A stretch of DNA of 16,944 bases from positions 1 to 16,944 of the forward strand of contig CAZOKJ010000046.1 of the NCBI GenBank assembly GCA_964580465.1, in the 5' to 3' direction. Below the pieces are notes generated by a model, which was given only the letters and a program-made list of their open reading frames with translations, did no database searches and was not told the origin of the DNA. This document shows positions 1 to 6,301 of this stretch, in pieces. Origin of the DNA: Taishania sp964580465. Lineage in GTDB: Bacteria; Bacteroidota; Bacteroidia; Flavobacteriales_D; Crocinitomicaceae. Position 1 is the stretch's first letter. Each line of letters opens with the position of its first letter. Made by a program: the position numbers and the translations under genes.

Positions 1-344
1 TAATCAGCGGAAATCAGTCCAATCAGCGTTTTCTGCGTTCTATGGAACACGGATGGAACGGATTAAGCGGATGTACACGGGTAAAATCAGCGGAAATCAG
101 CTCAATCAGCGTTATCTGCGTTCTATGGAACACGGATGACATGGATAAAATCAGCACAACCAACGCTCAATGGAACACGGATGACACGGATTAAGCGGAT
201 GTACACGGGTAAAATCAGCGGAAATCAGTCCAATCAGCGTTTTCTGCGTTCTATGGAACACGGATGGAACGGATTAAGCGGATGTACACGGGTAAAATCA
301 GCGGAAATCAGCTCAATCAGCGTTATCTGCGTTCTATCGAACAC
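1..344. repeat. 83-bp tandem repeat array, intergenic
   Basis: Units begin with GGAACACGGATG-like sequence at 44, 127, 172, 255 and 338 (the last as CGAACAC), so the spacing is 83, 45, 83 and 83 bp. The unit at 127-171 is shortened to 45 bp by internal loss. A longer copy relation is visible: 2-126 is identical to 213-337. Each unit has a half built from ACACGGAT-like words and a half built from AATCAGCG-like words, so there is nested short periodicity. Base composition is clearly richer in GC than the genes beside it. The array runs off the left edge of the window and ends about 37 bp from the mnmA stop codon. Intergenic repeats of this general wording occur in environmental Bacteroidota. 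No protein can be supported here. Confidence 0.93.
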
Positions 345-381
345 TCATAATTGGAAGGTGTTCTTTTGAAAGTATTAGCCT

Positions 382-1560
382 TTAATGCTGTATAACCCCC
401 GATCCAATTAGTTCATCTTCGATATAAAATGTGGCAAATTGTCCTGGAGTAATACCTTTTTGTAGATCCTTGAATAAAATATAAAGTCCTTCTTCTTTTT
501 TATACAATGTTGCTTCTTGAAGAGGTTGACGGTAACGTATACGAACTTTGCAAGTCAATGAATCTCCATCTTTCAACTTATAGTTTGGGTTTATAAAATG
601 GATATCTTCATTTCGTATCAATAATGCACTTCTGCTTAAACCAGGATGTGTTTCTTCTTGGCCTGTGTACACAACATTTTCAGTAGTATCAATTCCAATT
701 ACAAACGAAGGATTAGGTCTTCCTCCAATGTGCAAACCTTTACGTTGACCAATAGTGTAATAATGCGCTCCAATGTGCTCGTGAACTTTGATACCATCCT
801 CAACATGATAAACAAATGGTTTTACCAAAGCAGCTAGATTTTCCTCTGTCTTTTCTAAGTTGTGATATGCTTTGAATTGAGGCATGTCAGCTGGTATTTC
901 GATAATCGGTCCTGTTTTTGTCTGTAATTGTTGTTGCAAAAACACCGGTAAGCTGATTTTACCAACAAAACATAAACCTTGTGAATCTTTTTTCTCCGCT
1001 GTTACCAATCCCATTTCGCTAGCAATAGCTCTCACTTCTGATTTTTGCAACTCGCCTATCGGAAACAATGCCTTGGAAAGTTGCTCTTGCGTCAGTTGAC
1101 AAAGAAAATACGATTGATCTTTGTTCGGGTCTTTTCCTGCTAACAGTCCAAAGGTACCATCTTCATGCTCTACTTTTCTACAATAATGTCCAGTTGCTAC
1201 ATAATCTGCTCCCAAACTCATTGCTGCTTTTAAGAAAACATCAAATTTGATTTCGCGATTGCATAATACATCTGGATTGGGTGTTCTACCTGCCTCATAT
1301 TCAGCGAACATGTAATCCACAATGCGTTCTTTGTATTCTTTACTTAAGTCAATGACTTGAAAAGGAATATTTAGTTGTTGCGCAATTAATAAGGCATCGT
1401 TGGAATCATCAATCCATGGACAATCGTCTGAAATAGTAACTGATTCGTCATGCCAATTACGCATGAACATACCAATTACTTCGTAACCCTGCTGCAACAA
1501 TAAATGTGCAGTTACACTTGAATCAACTCCTCCCGATAATCCGACAACAACTCTTTTCAT
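382..1560 (-). CDS. mnmA: tRNA-specific 2-thiouridylase MnmA
   Basis: MnmA activates U34 in the anticodon of tRNA-Lys, -Glu and -Gln with ATP and inserts sulfur to give 2-thiouridine; it acts in the cytoplasm. The 392-residue protein has the family's normal length or slightly more. The N-terminus carries the PP-loop SGGVDSS (residues 9-15) for ATP. The two catalytic cysteines are visible as DVLCNREIKF (Cys100) and GLCFVGK (Cys197). KDQSYFL (147-153) and YTIGQRKGL (268-276) are further family signatures, and the C-terminal beta-barrel ends in the conserved PGQFATFY region. A stretch of about 50 residues between Cys197 and the YTIGQRKGL motif is longer than in the E. coli enzyme. It appears monocistronic: a tandem repeat array lies downstream, and a 105-bp gap with an inverted repeat separates it from the upstream two-TM gene. 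Confidence 0.97.
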   Translation of the reverse strand: MKRVVVGLSGGVDSSVTAHLLLQQGYEVIGMFMRNWHDESVTISDDCPWIDDSNDALLIAQQLNIPFQVIDLSKEYKERIVDYMFAEYEAGRTPNPDVLCNREIKFDVFLKAAMSLGADYVATGHYCRKVEHEDGTFGLLAGKDPNKDQSYFLCQLTQEQLSKALFPIGELQKSEVRAIASEMGLVTAEKKDSQGLCFVGKISLPVFLQQQLQTKTGPIIEIPADMPQFKAYHNLEKTEENLAALVKPFVYHVEDGIKVHEHIGAHYYTIGQRKGLHIGGRPNPSFVIGIDTTENVVYTGQEETHPGLSRSALLIRNEDIHFINPNYKLKDGDSLTCKVRIRYRQPLQEATLYKKEEGLYILFKDLQKGITPGQFATFYIEDELIGSGVIQH

Positions 1561-1564
1561 GGTA

Positions 1565-1572
1565 CAAAATTA
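1565..1572 (-). promoter_or_regulatory. Possible -7 box of the mnmA promoter
   Basis: Read on the minus strand this is TAATTTTG, a match to the Bacteroidota -7 consensus TAnnTTTG, ending 4 bp before the mnmA start codon. Transcription from here would begin at or next to the ATG, giving an almost leaderless mRNA. I see no TTTG or TTG at the expected distance upstream, so the call rests on the -7 box alone and is weak. Confidence 0.3.
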
Positions 1573-1588
1573 CGGAAAAATTAAGCAC

Positions 1589-1620
1589 AGAATTGTTTTT
1601 AGCTTCAAATTAACAATTCT
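1589..1620. repeat. Perfect 9-bp inverted repeat between mnmA and the two-TM gene
   Basis: The arms AGAATTGTT (1589-1597) and AACAATTCT (1612-1620) are perfect inverted complements around a 14-base loop. On the minus strand the hairpin is about 46 bases past the stop of the two-TM gene and is followed by a short T-rich run, so it could be a weak terminator for the alkB-two-TM transcript. It could also be a leader element for mnmA. The stem is AT-rich, so stability is modest. Confidence 0.4.
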
Positions 1621-1665
1621 TTAGCTATAAATCTACAAATAGATAAGAAATCTGCTTACTCCATT

Positions 1666-1923
1666 CTATTTTTGTAACTTTTTCTTCTTTCTTTCAACAA
1701 AGAATTTAAGTATCAATCCAAATAGCAAACCAGCCACAACCCATACGACAATTGAAAGCAATAGTCCTGCAAGTGTAATTTTTAATCCTGCAAATAGCGG
1801 GTAAATAATAGCATTAAATACATACATGAATGCTCCCCAAATCAATCCCACTCTCCACCAAATAAAAGGAGTTGTTTTTGCTTGTACTGTTTGTTGTTTT
1901 TTTTGTTGTTTTCCCATAATCAT
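1666..1923 (-). CDS. Small two-TM membrane protein, unknown function
   Basis: An 85-residue protein with a basic, glutamine- and lysine-rich N-terminus (residues 1-17), a hydrophobic segment at about 20-45, a second at about 48-73, and a very basic tail with the run KKKK. Both ends are probably cytoplasmic by the positive-inside rule. The gene follows the alkB stop by 12 bp on the same strand, so the two are probably cotranscribed. Two start codons are close together (M1 and M3), and the sequence does not decide between them. I do not recognise a family. The clean hydrophobic pattern, charge placement and tight spacing support a real gene, but nothing indicates its function. Confidence 0.72.
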   Translation of the reverse strand: MIMGKQQKKQQTVQAKTTPFIWWRVGLIWGAFMYVFNAIIYPLFAGLKITLAGLLLSIVVWVVAGLLFGLILKFFVERKKKKLQK

Positions 1924-1935
1924 CCAAAGATAAAA

Positions 1936-2553
1936 TTAATTATGATTCACAATGGTTCTAAAGGTTAAATTTATTCGGGGTTTACTCACTTTTTTGGTTG
2001 GTGGAAGTCGATGCAACCAGTTACTTTGAGTATCACCAGTCATTACCAACAAACTTCCTGATTCTAAAATAATATCTATTTTACAATGGTCTTTTTTGTG
2101 CTTAAATGAAAACTTACGAGTTGCCCCTAAACTTAAAGAAGCAATTGCCCCATTTTTCTTTAAATCCTGCTCTCCATCACTGTGCCAAGCCATTCCTTCT
2201 GATCCATCATGGTATAAATTTAATAAACAAGAGTTGTAGCTCTCCCCTGTCAATTGTTCCACTTTTTGCTTCAGCAAAAGTAGTTCTTCTGTCCATGGTA
2301 GCGCGTATTTACGAACATTAGAATAAGTGTATTCAAAGTTATCATCGCCGTACCAGGCTACTTTTCTTTTGGTAATTATTTTTTTTCCAAATACAATCGC
2401 TTCATCATTTTTCCATTCAACAGTTGCCAACAAACGATTAAAATACCAATTGGCATCAGCAGCAGAAAGCACACAACCGTAATAGTTCACTTCGCCATTA
2501 TAGGGGAGTAAATTAAGGAAAGAATTATTTTCATCACTGAACAAATCCATCAT
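1936..2553 (-). CDS. AlkB-type 2OG-Fe(II) dioxygenase (alkylated base repair)
   Basis: This belongs to the AlkB/ALKBH2-3 family, which oxidatively removes methyl groups from N1-methyladenine and N3-methylcytosine using Fe(II) and 2-oxoglutarate. Counting from the chosen start (205 residues), the iron ligands are His124 and Asp126 in WHSDGE and His181 in NWLHRLP. The 2-oxoglutarate and substrate arginines are Arg193 and Arg199 in RINLTFR. The start is placed at the first of two adjacent ATGs (2551-2553 and 2548-2550). The frame stays open to an ATG at 2614-2616, but that extra stretch is exactly the nrdA terminator hairpin and its U-tract, and family members typically begin near the MDLF segment. 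The leader is only a few bases after the terminator, so expression needs read-through from nrdBA or a promoter inside nrdA. The two-TM gene follows after 12 bp. Confidence 0.9.
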   Translation of the reverse strand: MMDLFSDENNSFLNLLPYNGEVNYYGCVLSAADANWYFNRLLATVEWKNDEAIVFGKKIITKRKVAWYGDDNFEYTYSNVRKYALPWTEELLLLKQKVEQLTGESYNSCLLNLYHDGSEGMAWHSDGEQDLKKNGAIASLSLGATRKFSFKHKKDHCKIDIILESGSLLVMTGDTQSNWLHRLPPTKKVSKPRINLTFRTIVNHN

Positions 2554-2561
2554 TACACCGT

Positions 2562-2610
2562 AAAAAAAAAAAAGAGAGTGTCTGACTTTTCGGACACCCT
2601 CCACTTTTTT
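2562..2610 (-). terminator. Rho-independent terminator of the nrdB-nrdA operon
   Basis: On the minus strand GAGGGTGTC (2601-2593) pairs with GACACTCTC (2582-2574) in a 9-bp stem with one G-U pair. After a C-A mismatch two further pairs close a tight AAAG loop. The stem is followed by a run of 12 T (2573-2562). It begins 23 bp after the nrdA stop codon. On the other side there is a 6-base T run for plus-strand transcripts, so weak bidirectional action is possible. It ends 8 bases before the alkB start chosen here. Confidence 0.9.
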
Positions 2611-2624
2611 ATTCATATTTTACA

Positions 2625-4313
2625 TTAAGCTTCACAGCTTACACAGCTTACCACGTTAACTGCCATTTCTTTAGAAACACTTTGACTGCGTTGGTAATAC
2701 AATGTTTTAACCCCTAATTTCCATGCTTCAATAATCAATTTATTCACTTCTTTGATTGGCACACTTGATGGAATGTTAAGGTTTAAACTTTGAGCTTGAT
2801 CCACGTATTTTTGGCGAATAGAAGCTTGCTGAATAATTTCCAATTGGCTGATTTCTTTAAACGTTTTGAAAACTGCTTTTTCTTCGTTTGTTAATTCTTC
2901 CAAATGCAAAACACTTCCTTGATTCATCATAATACTTCTCCAAGTATCCTCATTATCGATGCCTTTTTGCTCTAACAAAGCTTTCAAATACTTGTTTTTA
3001 CGAATAAAGTTACCTTTCGCCAAACCTGCTTTGAAATAATTAGAAGAGAAAGGTTCAATACCTGGTGAAGTTTGTCCTAAAATTGCAGATGAAGACGTTG
3101 TCGGAGCAATTGCCATTGTCGTAGTGTTTCTTCTTCCGTAACCTTTCAACAACTCAGGTTCACCATAAATTGAAGCCAATTCTTGTGTTGCTTTCTCTGT
3201 TTTATCATGCAAATAAGAGAAAATCTCAGTTGTTAACTGTTTTGCTTCCAATCCTTCAAATGGAATCATGCGTCTTTGCAACAGTGAGTGCCAACCTAAT
3301 ACACCCAAACCTAGCGCACGGTGACGTTTAGCAAATCGGTTAGCAGCACTCAAATAGTGATTCCCTTCCGTTTTTTCAATAAATTCTTGCAATACAGCAT
3401 CCAAGAAGAAAATAGCTAATTTCACTGCCTCCGTATCTTTCCATTCATCATACAATTCCAAATTCATGGAAGATAAACAACAAATAAATGATTCATCAGC
3501 TGTTGATGGCAACATGATTTCCGAACACAAGTTACTTGCATTAATGGATAAATTGTGATCTTTATAAACTTGAGGTTTATTTCTATTCACATTATCAGAG
3601 AAAAAGATGTAAGGCAATCCTTTTTGTTGACGGCTTTCCAATACTTTCGCCCATAAAGAACGTTTTTCAACATCTCCATCGATCATTTCTTGCATCCAGT
3701 AGTCTGGCACGCAAACAGCATTGAATAAGTTTTGAATTGGGCTACCAATGTCTTTAATTTGTAAAAACTCTTCACAATCTGGGTGGTCGATATCCAAATA
3801 AGCAGCAAAAGCACCACGGCGAACACCACCTTGTGAAATAGTATCCATTGCTGTGTCAAATAAGCGCATAAAGCTTACAGCACCACTACTCATTCCGTTA
3901 TCGGTAACAGCACTACCACGAGCACGCAACTCACCGAAATAACCAGAAGTACCACCACCAGTTTTTGTTTGCATAATTACCTCGCCTAATTTATGCGTAA
4001 TTGATTCGATACTGTCAGGTACATGCACATTGAAACAAGAAATTGGCAAACCACGCTCTGTTCCCATATTGGCCCAAATAGGAGAACTCAAACTCATCCA
4101 TCCGCGCTCAATCATTTCAATAAACGCTTCTTTCAACTCAGGTTTGTACAAACGTCGAGCAGCAGCAGAAGCAACACGCTCAATTGCACCTTCCACCGTT
4201 TCTCCCTTTAATAAATAGCCACGATTTAAGATTTGCTCACTCTCTTCGTTTTTCCACCACAATCTTTCCATTGTTGAAGTAGCTGGTGTGTCCTCAATTA
4301 ATTCTTGTTCCAT
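2625..4313 (-). CDS. nrdA: Ribonucleoside-diphosphate reductase class I, catalytic alpha subunit (short, no ATP-cone)
   Basis: The catalytic subunit reduces NDPs to dNDPs by thiyl radical chemistry. Key residues are all present: redox cysteines Cys93 (PISCFN) and Cys278 (FICCLSS), the thiyl cysteine Cys263 within NLCSEI with Asn261 and Glu265, the radical-relay pair Tyr539-Tyr540 (TLYYQRS), and the C-terminal shuttle cysteines Cys557 and Cys560 (SCVSC). The protein is 562 residues, about 200 shorter than E. coli NrdA. It lacks the N-terminal ATP-cone that senses ATP/dATP; its first 20 residues lead almost directly into the core domain. It lies 39 bp after nrdB on the same strand and is closed by a strong terminator. 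The partner NrdB also lacks an ATP-cone, so the usual dATP overall-activity switch appears to be missing from the holoenzyme. Confidence 0.96.
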   Translation of the reverse strand: MEQELIEDTPATSTMERLWWKNEESEQILNRGYLLKGETVEGAIERVASAAARRLYKPELKEAFIEMIERGWMSLSSPIWANMGTERGLPISCFNVHVPDSIESITHKLGEVIMQTKTGGGTSGYFGELRARGSAVTDNGMSSGAVSFMRLFDTAMDTISQGGVRRGAFAAYLDIDHPDCEEFLQIKDIGSPIQNLFNAVCVPDYWMQEMIDGDVEKRSLWAKVLESRQQKGLPYIFFSDNVNRNKPQVYKDHNLSINASNLCSEIMLPSTADESFICCLSSMNLELYDEWKDTEAVKLAIFFLDAVLQEFIEKTEGNHYLSAANRFAKRHRALGLGVLGWHSLLQRRMIPFEGLEAKQLTTEIFSYLHDKTEKATQELASIYGEPELLKGYGRRNTTTMAIAPTTSSSAILGQTSPGIEPFSSNYFKAGLAKGNFIRKNKYLKALLEQKGIDNEDTWRSIMMNQGSVLHLEELTNEEKAVFKTFKEISQLEIIQQASIRQKYVDQAQSLNLNIPSSVPIKEVNKLIIEAWKLGVKTLYYQRSQSVSKEMAVNVVSCVSCEA

Positions 4314-4352
4314 TGAATTATAATTCTTTTAGGTTGTTTTTAATTTTATTAT

Positions 4353-5306
4353 TTAGAATAAGTCATCAGCAGTGATGCTCTTATCGTGTTTTGTATAAGC
4401 TGTTGGACGTTTTGCAAAGAAATCATCCAATTCATTTGCAAACACATCCTCATCAAACCACATCATAGGTTTGTATTGCGCTTCTGTAATGTTGAATAAT
4501 TTTTTAATCCCGATTTTTTCTAAAGACAAGTCAACACGGTATTTCATAAAGTTCAACATATCTTCTTTTGTAAAGAAAGACAATTCCCCTTCTTCATAAA
4601 TCCAATTTAACAACTCAGCTTCGTAATCAATGTATTTCAATACATCTTTAGCCATGTTGTCTTTAATTTCTTGGTTGATAAATCCTTCTTCCTCCAATTT
4701 ATTCAACAAATAAATACCAGCATTAGCATGTGTTTGCTCATCGATTGAAGTCCACGCAATGATATTAGAAGTATTTTTCAAATAACCTTTGAAACGAGTA
4801 AACGATAAAATGTTTGCAAATTGAGAGAACAACGAAGCATTTTCAATTACGATTGCAAAGAACAATAATTTAGAAACAATGTCATTATTTGAAAACAAGC
4901 TCTCATCAATCAAATCCAATTTCTTTTGAAAAACAGGAATATCCAACAATTTAGCAAACTCTTCATTGTACCCCAATACTTCTAGCAAACGAGAATAAGC
5001 TTCAGAATGACGAAATTCACACTCAGCAAACGTAGCACCCAAACCATTTAATTCAGGCTTTGGAAAATGTTTGTACAAATCGCCCCAAAATGTTTTAACC
5101 CCCACTTCTACTTGAGCAATACTTAACAACGAACGCTTTACAATTTCTCTTTCAACAGGCGTTAAGCTACTTTTAAAATCTTGAATATCTGCCGTGAAAT
5201 CGATCTCACTGTGCACCCAAAACGATTTATTAATCGCATCAGTAAATGTCAAAACCTCTGGATACTCGAAAGGTTTATAATTGGTTCTTTTATCAAAAAT
5301 GCTCAT
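4353..5306 (-). CDS. nrdB: Ribonucleoside-diphosphate reductase class I, radical-generating beta subunit
   Basis: The beta subunit holds the dimetal cofactor that starts the radical for NrdA. All six metal ligands are visible in the 317-residue protein: Glu67 (AQVEV), Glu97 and His100 (ECEFRH), Glu155 (VIEN), and Glu190 and His193 (DEQTH). The tyrosine at the E. coli Tyr122 position is Tyr104 (HSEAY), and Asp189 matches E. coli Asp237 of the relay. The first carboxylate is Glu where E. coli has Asp84. The C-terminal tail ends in DDLF, as expected for docking into alpha. There is no N-terminal ATP-cone and no nrdI gene nearby. From memory of the literature, the Flavobacterium johnsoniae enzyme is of the dimanganese class Id; membership of that class is plausible here but is inference. 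Confidence 0.96.
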   Translation of the reverse strand: MSIFDKRTNYKPFEYPEVLTFTDAINKSFWVHSEIDFTADIQDFKSSLTPVEREIVKRSLLSIAQVEVGVKTFWGDLYKHFPKPELNGLGATFAECEFRHSEAYSRLLEVLGYNEEFAKLLDIPVFQKKLDLIDESLFSNNDIVSKLLFFAIVIENASLFSQFANILSFTRFKGYLKNTSNIIAWTSIDEQTHANAGIYLLNKLEEEGFINQEIKDNMAKDVLKYIDYEAELLNWIYEEGELSFFTKEDMLNFMKYRVDLSLEKIGIKKLFNITEAQYKPMMWFDEDVFANELDDFFAKRPTAYTKHDKSITADDLF

Positions 5307-5463
5307 CTTAAAAACGTGTTAAATTATTCTTTTTTTAATTCTTTTTTTCAGAAAATTGGCCGTAAGTACTCGCTTACAAAAAGTTAGCTTTTTTCTCACA
5401 AGCTTTCGCACTACAAATGTAAACAATAAACAACAATAAAAAAATTTAATTTCAAAAAGTTTA

Positions 5464-5495
5464 CAAAATTAACAACTTAACTACTTAACAATCAA
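5464..5495 (-). promoter_or_regulatory. Candidate nrdB promoter
   Basis: On the minus strand a -7 box TAATTTTG (5471-5464) fits TAnnTTTG, with TTG triplets upstream at 5495-5493 (21-bp spacer) or 5491-5489 (17-bp spacer). The nrdB leader would be about 150 bases. A second -7-like box, TACATTTG at 5421-5414, is closer to the gene but has no well-spaced TTG. The region is so AT-rich that chance matches are likely. Confidence 0.4.
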
Positions 5496-5642
5496 TTAAA
5501 TAATAATTTATCAACATTAAAAAGTTGTCAAATTTAAAAACACATTCAACAAATGGCATCTACAAAAAAACAACATTTTTTGTTCACAACAACCCTGTTT
5601 ATCAGCAAATACATGCGACTCACACAATCCTTTGTAACGGCA

Positions 5643-5674
5643 TTTGTAATTGAGAAATTTTATTCTTATTTTTG
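5643..5674 (+). promoter_or_regulatory. Promoter of the nitroreductase-mutL-rhomboid operon
   Basis: A -33 element TTTG (5643-5646) and a -7 element TATTTTTG (5667-5674) are separated by 20 bp, matching the Bacteroidota sigma consensus TTTG-N19-21-TAnnTTTG. Transcription would start near 5680, giving a leader of about 30 bases before the ATG at 5710. It is the only good promoter match ahead of the six-gene plus-strand operon. Confidence 0.7.
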
Positions 5675-5709
5675 CAGGATAATAAAGACCCATTTTAAGC
5701 GATATAAAA

Positions 5710-6300
5710 ATGAAATACAATCTTTCCGAAATAACAGACCTTATTCGCAATAGGCGAACCATTTTTCCAGAACATTTTAGCACGAGAAAAATTCACAAGG
5801 AACAAATAGATTTGATAATCAACAACGCATTGTGGGCTCCTACTCATGGCAACACGCAACCTTGGCGTTTTCATGTCTTTACAGAAGGTGGCTTGCAAAA
5901 ATTAAGTGATTTCTTGGGAAAAACGTACTTAGAATTGACTCCTGAAGACAAACAAAATCCTATGAAATTGGCTAAAATGGTTGCTCGTCCTTTGCGCTCT
6001 TCAGTGGTTATTGCTGTATCTATGGTCAGAGATCCAGAAGGTAAAATTGAGGAATTAGAAGAAATAGAAGCTGTGGCGTGTGCTATTCAAAACATGTATT
6101 TAACAGCTACAGCTTATGGACTAGGTGCGTTTTGGGCTTCACCAAAGTTAATTTACCATCAAAAAATGAATGATTTTCTTGGTTTAAAAGCAAAAGACAA
6201 ATGCCTAGCTTTGTTTTATATCGGATACCCTGAAGGTGAGTGGCCAAAAGCTCACAGAAAGCCAATGGAATATGTAACTAAATGGATTTCTGAAGAATAA
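5710..6300 (+). CDS. Nitroreductase-family FMN oxidoreductase
   Basis: A 196-residue member of the FMN-dependent nitroreductase superfamily, closest in style to the short YdjA-like group. The N-terminal RNRRT segment (residues 13-17) and APTHGNTQPWRF (43-54) are the usual FMN phosphate and ring contacts. GLGAFW (137-142) and the YIGYPEG segment near the C-terminus (171-177) are also conserved family features. These enzymes work as dimers in the cytoplasm and pass electrons from NAD(P)H to nitro compounds, quinones or other acceptors; the true substrate cannot be read from sequence. It is the first gene of the operon, with a good promoter 36 bp upstream. Its stop codon is one base from the mutL start, so the two are very likely translationally linked. 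Confidence 0.92.
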   Translation: MKYNLSEITDLIRNRRTIFPEHFSTRKIHKEQIDLIINNALWAPTHGNTQPWRFHVFTEGGLQKLSDFLGKTYLELTPEDKQNPMKLAKMVARPLRSSVVIAVSMVRDPEGKIEELEEIEAVACAIQNMYLTATAYGLGAFWASPKLIYHQKMNDFLGLKAKDKCLALFYIGYPEGEWPKAHRKPMEYVTKWISEE

Positions 6301-6301
6301 A

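Larger units (their letters stand above)
5307..5709. other. Divergent intergenic region between nrdB and the nitroreductase operon
   Basis: About 400 bp, very AT-rich, separating outward-facing operons. It contains a good plus-strand promoter at 5643-5674 and weaker minus-strand promoter candidates at 5414-5421 and 5464-5495. Small inverted repeats include GTAAG/CTTAC (5362-5377) and AAAAAG/CTTTTT with a TTAG loop (5378-5393), both within the presumed nrdB leader. I looked for a palindromic NrdR-type box and did not see a convincing one. Short open frames here have low-complexity translations and are not supported as genes. Confidence 0.75.

Noticed and set aside
1..344. CRISPR-like array
   Set aside because: The repeats are directly adjacent with no unique spacers, and the unit is longer than CRISPR repeats.
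136..369. Open frame of 77 codons on the plus strand
   Set aside because: It lies almost entirely in the 83-bp tandem repeats; its peptide only reflects repeat periodicity and it has no start context or family resemblance.
2554..2616. N-terminal extension of the AlkB protein
   Set aside because: The sequence is the intrinsic terminator of nrdA; the homologous part of the protein begins at the two ATGs at 2548-2553.
5307..5500. NrdR box upstream of nrdB
   Set aside because: No palindromic pair resembling the NrdR consensus was found by eye in this AT-rich leader.
5517..5783. Short open frames in the nrdB-nitroreductase intergenic region on both strands
   Set aside because: Low-complexity or overlapping the promoter and the start of the nitroreductase gene, with no recognisable protein features.
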